Origin: VAZQ01 sp963817015
GTDB lineage: Bacteria > Pseudomonadota > Alphaproteobacteria > Rhizobiales > Xanthobacteraceae
Assembly: GCA_963817015.1 (NCBI GenBank)
Contig: CAWFMV010000019.1
Location: forward strand, 434,001-498,000
Reading direction: 5' to 3'
Length of the DNA stretch: 64,000 nt
Position 1 is the stretch's first letter; the number at the start of each line of letters is the position of its first letter. Below the pieces are notes generated by a model, which saw nothing but the letters and a program-made list of their open reading frames with translations, ran no database searches and was not told the origin of the DNA. Positions 17,409 to 24,017 of this stretch are shown here, piece by piece. The position numbers and the translations under genes are program-made.

Positions 17409-17484
17409 TGGTGGAAACGAGCGGGACTCGAACCCGCATCACCCGCTTGCAAGGCGGGGGCTCTCCCAATTGAGCTATCGTCCC
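17409..17484 (-). tRNA. tRNA-Ala (UGC)
   Basis: Acceptor GGGACGA/TCGTTTC with G3-U70, the alanine identity pair, anticodon stem CCCGC/GCGGG, loop CTTGCAA, T stem GCGGG/CCCGC. The 3' end reads C-ACCA, one base longer than standard. Confidence 0.85.
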
Positions 17485-17675
17485 GTACGAAGTCTGCGCC
17501 GAGCCGGCAAATGATTGCTGACTCAGCGGCGAAAACCATCAAATTGGCGCCTGAAATCATCTCCTCACGGCGTGACGATCCTGTCTGCCGCCGCATGCGG
17601 CATGATGCTGTCACCCGGTCGGCCAAAAAGGTATCTCATCATGCTGATGATCAAATGTGCGCGATCATGCGTGAA

Positions 17676-17749
17676 TGGTGCGGACGGCGGGAGTCGAACC
17701 CACACCTCCTGAGTGGCGCTCAGGAACTCTGCCGTTAAGCCACGTCCGC
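17676..17749 (-). tRNA. tRNA-Gly-like (GCC) with C33
   Basis: Acceptor GCGGACG/CGTCCGC, anticodon stem CCTGA/TCAGG, loop GCGCCAC so position 33 is C, T stem GTGGG/CCCGC, A73, CCA. Glycine tRNAs normally have U73 and U33. Confidence 0.75.
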
Positions 17750-17793
17750 GGTTGTTCGGCCGGCCGCGCTATTGCGAACAGCCGCCTTGAAGC

Positions 17794-17876
17794 TGGTGGG
17801 TAGGGATGGAATTGAACCACCACAGCTGATGCGGGGCGTTTACAACGCCTTGGGCTCGCCAGTGCCCAGCCTACCC
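17794..17876 (-). tRNA. tRNA-Tyr (GUA)
   Basis: Class II: acceptor GGGTAGG/CCTACCC, anticodon stem GGCG/CGCC, loop TTGTAAA, a roughly 15-base variable arm, T loop TTCAATT, A73, CCA. Long arm and A73 fit bacterial tyrosine tRNA. Confidence 0.88.
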
Positions 17877-17910
17877 GTACGCAGCAGTGTCGGATCACTG
17901 CGGCGTCAAT

Positions 17911-17996
17911 TGGCGGAAGGTGAAGGAGTCGAACCCTCGACCCAGAGGTCGGCCCGGCTTTCGAGACCGGTTGCGCACCGCTGCGCACCACCTTCC
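17911..17996 (-). tRNA. tRNA-Ser (CGA)
   Basis: Class II: acceptor GGAAGGT/ACCTTCC, anticodon stem CCGGT/GCCGG, loop CTCGAAA, variable arm CGACC...GGTCG, G73, CCA. Full serine pattern. Confidence 0.9.
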
Positions 17997-18006
17997 GTTT
18001 GCGTCA

Positions 18007-18081
18007 TGGTTGTCCCGGCGCGATTTGAACGCGCGACCATCGCTTTCGAAGAGCGGCGCTCTTCCGCTGAGCTACGGGACA
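18007..18081 (-). tRNA. tRNA-Arg (UCG)
   Basis: Acceptor TGTCCCG/CGGGACA, anticodon stem CCGCT/AGCGA (one mismatch), loop CTTCGAA, T stem GCGCG/CGCGC, A73, CCA. Its 5' end is one base after A73 of the upstream tRNA-Ile. Confidence 0.87.
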
Positions 18082-18082
18082 G

Positions 18083-18175
18083 TACGCCCAGGAGGACTCG
18101 AACCTCCAACCGCGCTCCAGTCCGGAGCTCACGACGGGTATAAGCCGTCCGCTCTGCCAATTGAGCTATGGGCGC
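18083..18175 (-). tRNA. Class II tRNA with Ile anticodon UAU, no encoded CCA
   Basis: Acceptor GCGCCCA/TGGGCGT, anticodon stem GACGG/CCGTC, loop CTTATAC, variable arm about 25 bases with hairpin GCTCC/GGAGC, T stem GGAGG/CCTCC, A73. Only one base separates A73 from the next tRNA. UAU anticodons are rare in bacteria, which usually read AUA with lysidine-CAU, and tRNA-Ile normally lacks a long arm. Confidence 0.82.
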
Positions 18176-18196
18176 AAGCGCAAGATCGCGCTTCGT

Positions 18197-18274
18197 TGGT
18201 CAGGGTGGTTGGATTCGAACCAACGGCCTCCTGCTTCCAAGGCAGGAGCTCTGGCCGGGCTGAGCTACACCCTG
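18197..18274 (-). tRNA. tRNA-Pro (UGG)
   Basis: Acceptor CAGGGTG/CACCCTG with C1-G72, anticodon stem CCTGC/GCAGG, loop CTTGGAA, T stem GTTGG/CCAAC, A73, CCA. Proline identity elements are present. Its acceptor resembles that of the interrupted Pro-like copy at 15309-15421. Confidence 0.92.
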
Positions 18275-18285
18275 TGTTGAGAAAT

Positions 18286-18360
18286 TGGCGCTCCGTAGGG
18301 AGATCGAATCCCTCTCGCCCGATAGACAGTCGGGCCGCCTCACCAGATGCGTAACGGAGC
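18286..18360 (-). tRNA. tRNA-Asp (GUC)
   Basis: Acceptor GCTCCGT/ACGGAGC, anticodon stem CCCGA/TCGGG, loop CTGTCTA, T stem AGGGA/TCCCT, G73, CCA. G73 and GUC fit aspartate. Position 37 is U, which is unusual. Confidence 0.85.
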
Positions 18361-18372
18361 TGCAAAGAAAAT

Positions 18373-18449
18373 TGGTGCGTCTGGGCCGAGTCGAACGGCC
18401 ACTGAATGCGCTCTCAACGCACTCCCTCTGCCAGTTGGGGTACAGACGC
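18373..18449 (-). tRNA. Class I tRNA with Leu anticodon GAG
   Basis: Acceptor GCGTCTG/CAGACGC, anticodon stem GTGCG/CGCAT, loop TTGAGAG, five-base variable region, T stem GGCCG/CGGCC, A73, CCA. Bacterial leucine tRNAs have a long variable arm; this one does not. Confidence 0.82.
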
Positions 18450-18707
18450 GACGGAGTCCTGACGTGACACAGTGTCGCTGCCGCCGGCGCGCGGAATGTA
18501 CTGCGGCTGCAAGCAGCGTGGACTTACGGAGCGTGTGCTTACGAAAACCTGCGTCGGTTGGCCAGATTACATGTCTGTTTCAATTTCGTGACGAGATCAG
18601 CCGACACCTTGAAGAAATCCTTTCGCTGTAACGCGTATACAAGGAATATATGTCGGAGCCGCCACATTTTATAGCCTTGCGATCGTCACTTCGATCATGC
18701 TCACAGC

Positions 18708-19643
18708 ATGGAAAGTGACAGAAATTTCGCACCGTCGCTCTCGAGCTTTCTGGCGTTGCATACGAATCAATCAGCCGAATATCTGAACTATCTGATCGAT
18801 CTCTTCATGCAGGGCGCGACCCCGCGTGCCTACCCTGAGCCGTCGGTGAAGCAGGAGATCGCGAACCGGATCGCTGCAGATGTAGGGACGCAGAGCAACG
18901 TCCCGAGTTTCCTGCACTACTACCTGCAGCGGCGCCTGATCCAAGACGACTGGACTCCCCAGGCCGCATTCGTTGCGTCGCGCTACCTGCGCCGCCGGAT
19001 CGACGACCGGTTCGTGTCGTGGCAGCAACGCCAGCAACACGTGGCAGAGCTTGCGCGCGAGCCGATCCCGGGGTCTGAGCTCGGTCATGCCCAGCTGCTC
19101 TATAGCCAAGGCGCTGGCCCTGCGTTTCGTTGGCGCGGCATTCCGTGTTTCAAGACCGTCTACGACCTCGCAATCTACGCGATGCTGATTGACGAGTTGC
19201 GCCCCGCCACCATCATCGAGCTCGGCTCGGGGGCAGGCGGATCAGCGCTGCTGTTTGCTGATCTGTGCACGTCGCTTGGCCTGAACACGCAGATCATCTC
19301 CGTCGACAAGGAGGCGGTACAGGAGTTCGCGGATCCGCGCATGACTTTCATTCAGTCGGACTGTGCCGGCTGGCTCGAGGCGAATGCACGATCAAACATC
19401 GAGCTGGCACGACCATGCCTCCTGGTCGAGGATTTTCACGGCGAGCTCTCGGGTTTCTTCGAGCACATGGATTCGATCCTGAAGGCCGGCGACTATCTGG
19501 TGATCGAAGACAGCAACCCCAAGCAGAGCGCGATTGCGCAGACGATCGCCGGATTGCCCTATGCGGTCGACACGAAGTACACCGATTTCTTCGGCATCAA
19601 CTGCACGAGCGCCATCAACAGCATCTTCGTCAAGAACGCGTGA
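18708..19643 (+). CDS. CmcI-type class I SAM-dependent methyltransferase-like protein
   Basis: 311 residues in one frame from ATG 18708. The central Rossmann core shows IIELGSGAGGSALLFADLC (SAM-binding loop, residues about 166-184) and IISVDKEAVQEF, then LVEDFHGELSGFFEHMDSIL and DYLVIEDSNPKQSA. This matches the cephalosporin hydroxylase / rhamnosyl O-methyltransferase group, which methylates sugars or small molecules. The first 110 residues form a separate helical part. It stands alone, opposite to the flanking tRNA genes, between Leu(GAG) and Lys(CUU). Substrate unknown. Confidence 0.75.
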   Translation: MESDRNFAPSLSSFLALHTNQSAEYLNYLIDLFMQGATPRAYPEPSVKQEIANRIAADVGTQSNVPSFLHYYLQRRLIQDDWTPQAAFVASRYLRRRIDDRFVSWQQRQQHVAELAREPIPGSELGHAQLLYSQGAGPAFRWRGIPCFKTVYDLAIYAMLIDELRPATIIELGSGAGGSALLFADLCTSLGLNTQIISVDKEAVQEFADPRMTFIQSDCAGWLEANARSNIELARPCLLVEDFHGELSGFFEHMDSILKAGDYLVIEDSNPKQSAIAQTIAGLPYAVDTKYTDFFGINCTSAINSIFVKNA

Positions 19644-19673
19644 CGCTGTATCCGTTAAGCGGTTTAGCGAGAT

Positions 19674-19761
19674 TGGAGGACCAGGCAGGATTCGAACCTG
19701 CGATGAGCTTGCGCTGCCGGCTTAAGAGGCCGGCCCGTTCGGCCGCTACGGTAACTGGTCC
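19674..19761 (-). tRNA. Class II tRNA with Lys anticodon CUU
   Basis: Acceptor GGACCAG/CTGGTCC, anticodon stem CCGGC/GCCGG, loop CTCTTAA, variable arm AGC-GCAA-GCT, T stem GCAGG/CCTGC, T73, CCA. Lysine tRNAs are class I with A73, so body and anticodon disagree. Confidence 0.8.
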
Positions 19762-19775
19762 AATGATTGTGTTAC

Positions 19776-19858
19776 TGGAGGACGCGAGTGGTTACGATCC
19801 ACAGGCCGACGGGTTAAAAGTCCGCTCCCTCTCCATTCGGGTTTAAGGCTTCGCGTCC
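19776..19858 (-). tRNA. tRNA-like with Lys anticodon UUU, altered T loop
   Basis: Acceptor GGACGCG/CGCGTCC, anticodon loop CTTTTAA in a stem with a 31-39 mismatch, T arm GTGG/CCAC with loop ATCGTAA, T73, CCA. The D domain is long and pairs poorly. A54 is shared with the tRNA-Glu(UUC). Confidence 0.65.
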
Positions 19859-19886
19859 GCAAATGATTGCCGCCTTTCATCGTGTT

Positions 19887-19960
19887 TGGGCCTGGTGGGA
19901 GGTACCGCCCCTCCTGCAACACGCTTATCGGGCGCGCCCGTCGCTTCTCCGTTCACCAGG
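19887..19960 (-). tRNA. tRNA-like with Ile anticodon GAU, C33, T loop GGCGGTA
   Basis: Acceptor CCTGGTG/CACCAGG, anticodon stem CGCGC/GCGTG, loop CCGATAA so position 33 is C, T stem GGAGG/CCTCC. The T loop begins GG instead of TT and the D arm is not canonical. C73 with CCA. Confidence 0.6.
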
Positions 19961-19976
19961 ACTGTTTCGAAATAAC

Positions 19977-20052
19977 TGGTGCGTCCTGCAGGTTCCGCCC
20001 CTGCTGCCTCGACCATGTCGCGGTCGCGCTCTGCTGATTGAGCTAAGGACGC
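19977..20052 (-). tRNA. tRNA-like with Val anticodon GAC, C33, T loop GGCGGAA
   Basis: Acceptor GCGTCCT/AGGACGC, D stem GCTC/GAGC, anticodon stem CGACC/GGTCG, loop GCGACAT, T stem GCAGG/CCTGC, A73, CCA. All stems are perfect, while U33 and T54-T55 are replaced. Perfect stems argue for selection on the fold. Confidence 0.72.
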
Positions 20053-20053
20053 G

Positions 20054-20125
20054 TACCCCCACAAGGATTCGAACCTTGGATCGCGGTGTGTGGGACCGCT
20101 GCTTTGGCCACTAAGCTATGGGAGC
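20054..20125 (-). tRNA. tRNA-like with Val anticodon CAC, C33, no encoded CCA
   Basis: Acceptor GCTCCCA/TGGGGGT with wobble pairs, D stem GCTT/AAGC, anticodon stem GCGGT/ACCGC, loop CCCACAC, T loop TTCGAAT, A73. One base separates it from the next tRNA (Val GAC). Confidence 0.75.
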
Positions 20126-20134
20126 AAAGAAACT

Positions 20135-20212
20135 TGGTGCGCTGAGCAGGAGTTCGAACCTGCACTGTGCGGGATTTGAAGCCGCCGCCTCTGCCGGTTG
20201 GGCTATCAGCGC
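20135..20212 (-). tRNA. Class I tRNA with Leu anticodon CAA
   Basis: Acceptor GCGCTGA/TCAGCGC, anticodon stem GCGGC/CCCGC with a 31-39 mismatch, loop TTCAAAT, five-base variable region, eight-base T loop TTCGAACT, A73, CCA. An alternative reading UCA fits the stem less well. Confidence 0.68.
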
Positions 20213-20213
20213 G

Positions 20214-20287
20214 TGCCCGCCGCGGGAATCGAACCCGCACTCGCATCGGGTTTAAGCCGATGGCCTCTGCCGTTGGGCTACGCGGGC
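20214..20287 (-). tRNA. Class I tRNA with Leu anticodon UAA, no encoded CCA
   Basis: Acceptor GCCCGCG/GGCGGGC, anticodon stem ATCGG/CCGAT, loop CTTAAAC, six-base variable region, T stem GCGGG/CCCGC, A73. One base separates A73 from the next tRNA (Leu CAA). The leucine-type long arm is absent. Confidence 0.8.
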
Positions 20288-20322
20288 TTGCTTGAGTTGT
20301 TCCAGCCCGTGGCTTCTCCCGG

Positions 20323-20479
20323 CCTCATGGTGAGGAGCCGCGCGCTTCCGCCTGATCAAATTTCGCAGCGTTGCGTGCGGCGTCTCGAACCATGGGGCCG
20401 CCCCATCCTTCGAGACGGGCGCCACGCAATGATTGCGCTTGCTGAAAGCATACGTGCCGGCGCCCTCCTCAGGATGAGG
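20323..20479. repeat. Dispersed repeat, copy A
   Basis: Begins CCTCATGGTGAGGAG and ends AGGATGAGG, with internal GTCTCGAACCATG and CTTCGAGAC in inverted orientation. The same family recurs near 31829-31954. Typical of Bradyrhizobiaceae intergenic repeats. Confidence 0.65.
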
Positions 20480-20537
20480 CGGGCAAACCGTCAACGTCTG
20501 CTGTCCCTCCATTCATACGCCGCGAAAACCGCCTTGG

Positions 20538-22208
20538 TCACATCGGCTTGAACGAGCGATCGAGTGTCACGTCGATCAGCATCGGGCCGCCGTCCTTGAT
20601 CGCCTGGGCAAGCAGATCAGTCGCCTCGTGCACCGTCTTGGCACGCTCGGCCTTCACGCCGAACGAGCGCGACAGCGACAGGAAATCGACCGCCGGATCG
20701 ATGAGCTCCATGCCGACATATTGGTCGACCTGGTGCGAGATCCCCTGCATGGCGTGCAGGCGCTGCTTGAGAATGCGATAGGACGTATTATTGAGGATCA
20801 CGAAGATCGCACCGATGTTGTAGCGCGCCGCGGTCCACAGCGCCTGTGTCGTATAGAGCGCGCTGCCGTCGCCGATGATGCCGACCACGGGGCGCTCCGG
20901 CAGCGCCAGCTTGGCGCCGATCGTGGCGGGCAGGCCCCAGCCGATGCCGCCGCCGCGCAGCCCGAAATAGCTCTGCGGATCGTCGCTGTTGATGAGCTGG
21001 CGGATGCCCGGCGCGTTGGACAAAGCCTCCTCGATCACGACGGCATCCTTGGGCAGCATCGCGCCGATCGCCTCGAGCAGCGCCAGCGCCTGCACCGGAA
21101 CTGCGTTCGCAAGCGCGCGCGCCTTCGCGCGTAGCGCATCGCGTTCGTTGGCGATCGCTTCACTTGCGGTCTTGAGCCGGTCGCGGGCGACGCCCTTGGC
21201 GCCTGCCGACATGCGCTCACGCACGGCGGCGGTGAGCTCCGGCAGCGTGGCCTTGGGATCACCCAGGATCGCGACCTTCGGCGGATAGTTCTTGCCGATC
21301 TCCCACGGATCGACGTCGAGATGAATGAGCGTAATGCCCGGCGGCATCGGATCGACATCTGATGGCAGCGACAGCGTGAACAGATCGGCGCCGACCGAGA
21401 ACAGCACGTCGTAGTCTTCAAGCACCTTCCGCGTCGCCGGCGCGAGCCGCGTCACCTGACCGCGGAACAGCGGATGTGACGTCGGATATGACGCCGTGTT
21501 GGGCACGAACTCGGCATAGACCGGCGCGCCGAGAAGCTCGGCCAGCTCGACCAATTCCTTGGTGGCGTGGCTTTGCGCCACTGCATCGCCGGCCATGATC
21601 ACAGGCCGCTCGGCGCGCGCGAGAATGTCAGCCGCTGCCTCGATCGCCGAGCGGTCGCCACGGGTGCGCGGTGCAATGCGCGTGGGCGCCATCAGGTCGA
21701 TGTCGGCATCGGCGCGCAGGATGTCACCTGGCAGCGACAGGAACACCGGCCCGGTCGGCGGCGCGAGCGCGGTCTTGGCCGCTCGATGCACGAGCCGCGG
21801 CAGATCGGCGAGGCGATGAACCTCGAACGACCACTTCACGAGCGGCCGTGCGATCACCGGCAGGTCGGCCCAAAGGATCGGCTCGGTCGCCGTGAAGCTC
21901 TGCTCGTGCTGGCCGGCCGTCACCAGGATCGGCGCGCCCGCCTTCTGGGCGTCGTAGAGCATGCCGAGCGCGTTGCCGAGGCCCGGCGTGGTGTGGAAGT
22001 TGCACACCGCAAGCTTGCCGGAGGCCTGCGCGTAGCCGTCGGCCATCGACATGATCGCCGCTTCCTGCAGGCCGAGCAGATAACGGATTTCGGTCTCGGT
22101 CGCGAATGCATCCATCAGCGGCAGCTCGGTGGTGCCGGGATTGCCGAACACGAACTCCACGCCCTCCTGCTTGAGGAGCTCGAGAAATGCTTTCTTTCCG
22201 GACATCAT
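20538..22208 (-). CDS. Thiamine-diphosphate enzyme, benzoylformate decarboxylase-like
   Basis: About 556 residues, intact. N-terminal domain: GVEFVFGNPGTTELPLMDA and GLQEAAIMSMADGYA, whose glutamate activates the cofactor. The C-terminal domain has the ThDP motif GIIGDGSALYTTQAL ending in FVILNNTSYRIL. Overall pattern matches benzoylformate decarboxylase and related 2-oxo acid decarboxylases. Start placed at ATG 22208; a GTG six bases upstream sits closer to the GGGAGG and is an alternative. It lies inside the tRNA array on the same strand, between Leu(CAG) and Leu(UAA). Confidence 0.85.
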   Translation of the reverse strand: MMSGKKAFLELLKQEGVEFVFGNPGTTELPLMDAFATETEIRYLLGLQEAAIMSMADGYAQASGKLAVCNFHTTPGLGNALGMLYDAQKAGAPILVTAGQHEQSFTATEPILWADLPVIARPLVKWSFEVHRLADLPRLVHRAAKTALAPPTGPVFLSLPGDILRADADIDLMAPTRIAPRTRGDRSAIEAAADILARAERPVIMAGDAVAQSHATKELVELAELLGAPVYAEFVPNTASYPTSHPLFRGQVTRLAPATRKVLEDYDVLFSVGADLFTLSLPSDVDPMPPGITLIHLDVDPWEIGKNYPPKVAILGDPKATLPELTAAVRERMSAGAKGVARDRLKTASEAIANERDALRAKARALANAVPVQALALLEAIGAMLPKDAVVIEEALSNAPGIRQLINSDDPQSYFGLRGGGIGWGLPATIGAKLALPERPVVGIIGDGSALYTTQALWTAARYNIGAIFVILNNTSYRILKQRLHAMQGISHQVDQYVGMELIDPAVDFLSLSRSFGVKAERAKTVHEATDLLAQAIKDGGPMLIDVTLDRSFKPM

Positions 22209-22312
22209 CGGCACTGGCAGCCTCCCTATTTGCGGGCGCAATCTTGCATCTCGGTCGCCCAAGCGAAAGCGGGTGCGGGAACGAAAATGGACGGCGAAAA
22301 CGAAACGAAGCG

Positions 22313-22389
22313 TGGTGCGCCAGGCGGGATTCGAACCTGCACTGTGCTCCTTCTGAGGGAGCCGCCTCCTGCCGTTGGGCTACTGGCGC
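22313..22389 (-). tRNA. Class I tRNA with Leu anticodon CAG
   Basis: Acceptor GCGCCAG/CTGGCGC, anticodon stem GCTCC/GGAGC, loop CTCAGAA, five-base variable region, T loop TTCGAAT in a stem with one mismatch, A73, CCA. Fourth Leu-anticodon unit without a long arm. Confidence 0.83.
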
Positions 22390-22418
22390 ATTAGATGTCG
22401 AGATGCTGAAAACAGATG

Positions 22419-22494
22419 TGGTGCCTTCGGCGTGGATCGAACACGCGGCCTGCCGCATACCAGGCGGCTGCTCAACCAGCTGAGCTTCGAAGGC
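22419..22494 (-). tRNA. tRNA-Thr (GGU)
   Basis: Acceptor GCCTTCG/CGAAGGC, anticodon stem GCCGC/GCGGC, loop CTGGTAT, T stem GCGTG/CACGC, A73, CCA. Complete cloverleaf. Confidence 0.92.
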
Positions 22495-22506
22495 GGACAT
22501 GAAATC

Positions 22507-22584
22507 TGGAGCCCACACCACGGGATCGAACCTGGGACCTCTTGCTTACAAGGCAAGCGCTCTCACCAACTGAGCTATGCGGGC
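22507..22584 (-). tRNA. tRNA-Thr (UGU)
   Basis: Acceptor GCCCGCA/TGTGGGC, anticodon stem CTTGC/GCAAG, loop CTTGTAA, T loop best read as eight bases, T73, CCA. Confidence 0.85.
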
Positions 22585-22630
22585 GTGTTAGGAATGCGCC
22601 AAATCGGGCGGCGGACGCCATGTGTGGCAG

Positions 22631-22706
22631 TGGTGCCGGCTGCGTGGCTCGAACACGCGGCCTCCGCGTTACGAGGGCGGCGCTCTTCCGTCTGAGCTAA
22701 GCCGGC
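22631..22706 (-). tRNA. tRNA-Thr (CGU)
   Basis: Acceptor GCCGGCT/AGCCGGC, anticodon stem CCGCC/CGCGG with a 31-39 mismatch, loop CTCGTAA, T stem GCGTG/CACGC, A73, CCA. It is the 5'-most unit of the array, so any array promoter should lie upstream, near 22710-22850 on the minus strand. Confidence 0.88.
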
Positions 22707-22856
22707 GATACCTCTCTAAAACCTCGTTGCAGCGGGCGCCTGGGCTGGGATTGTGCCGCTGAGACCAAGCGCCGCCGCTTCGGTACGCATCCGGTCGATG
22801 ACTGTGCGGCCGGATTCATGTAACTGAACCGCTCCATAGAGATCAGGGATACGATC

Positions 22857-24017
22857 ATGGCCGTCACTCGACTTGGCATCATCATGCACGGCGTTACCGG
22901 GCGGATGGGCTATAACCAGCACCTCGTGCGCTCGATCCTCGCCATTCGAGACCAGGGTGGCGTCCTGCTCGCGAGCGGCGACAAGGTGATGCCCGACCCG
23001 ATCCTGGTCGGCCGCAACGAGGACAAGCTCGCCGAGATCGGCCGTAAGCACGGCATCTCGCGCTATACGACCAACCTGGATCAAGCGCTCAGCAACAAAG
23101 AGGATGTGCTGTTCTTTGACGCCGGCTCGACCCAGATGCGGGCCGATCTCCTGAGCAAGGCCATCAATGCCGGCAAGATGATCTACTGCGAGAAGCCGGT
23201 CGCCGACAGCCTTGCGGACGCCATCAAGGTCGCGCGCCTCGCCCGCCAGAACAACATCAAAACCGGCGTCGTGCAGGACAAGCTGTTTCTGCCGGGCCTG
23301 CGCAAGATGAAGCTCTTGAAGGACGCCGGCTTCTTCGGCCGCCTGCTCTCCGTGCGCGGTGAGTTCGGCTATTGGGTCTTCGAGGGCGACCTGCAGCCGA
23401 TCCAGCGGCCGAGCTGGAACTACCGCAAGGCCGAAGGCGGCGGCATCACCCTCGATATGCTCTGCCACTGGCGCTACGTGCTCGACAATCTGTTCGGCGA
23501 GGTGAAAGCCGTGTCGTGCCTCGGCATGACGCACATTCCTGAGCGCTTCGATGAGGCCGGCAAACGTTATGCCGCCGATGCCGACGACGCCGCCTACGCG
23601 ACGTTCGAGCTCGCGGGCGGCGTGATTGCGCAGATCAACTCGAGCTGGTGCTCGCGCGTCAAGCGCGACGACCTCGTCACCTTCCACGCCGACGGCACGC
23701 ACGGCTCGGCCGTCGCCGGCCTCACGCGCTGCTTCACCCAGAGCCGCGTGAACACCCCGCGCCCGGTCTGGAATCCGGACGTGCCGCAGTCGATGGTCTT
23801 CCAGGAGCAGTGGCAGGAGGTGCCCGACACCACGACCTATGACAATGGCTTCAAGCTGCAATGGGAGGAGTTCATCCGCCACATCTTCGATGGGGCGGCC
23901 TGGAAATATGACCTGATGGAAGGCGTCAAGGGCGTGCAGCTTGCCGAGCTTGGTCTCAAGAGCTCCGCCGAGCGCCGTTGGCTCACGGTGCCGGATCTGT
24001 CGAAAGAGGTCGGGTGA
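22857..24017 (+). CDS. Gfo/Idh/MocA family NAD(P)-dependent oxidoreductase
   Basis: 386 residues. N-terminal Rossmann fold with GVTGRMGYNQHL and the family signature IYCEKPVADSL near residue 102. The C-terminal sheet domain includes GGGITLDMLCHWRYVLDNLF. These enzymes oxidise cyclic polyols or sugars. First gene of a three-gene operon: its stop overlaps the next ATG (TGATGA at 24015-24020). Confidence 0.88.
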   Translation: MAVTRLGIIMHGVTGRMGYNQHLVRSILAIRDQGGVLLASGDKVMPDPILVGRNEDKLAEIGRKHGISRYTTNLDQALSNKEDVLFFDAGSTQMRADLLSKAINAGKMIYCEKPVADSLADAIKVARLARQNNIKTGVVQDKLFLPGLRKMKLLKDAGFFGRLLSVRGEFGYWVFEGDLQPIQRPSWNYRKAEGGGITLDMLCHWRYVLDNLFGEVKAVSCLGMTHIPERFDEAGKRYAADADDAAYATFELAGGVIAQINSSWCSRVKRDDLVTFHADGTHGSAVAGLTRCFTQSRVNTPRPVWNPDVPQSMVFQEQWQEVPDTTTYDNGFKLQWEEFIRHIFDGAAWKYDLMEGVKGVQLAELGLKSSAERRWLTVPDLSKEVG

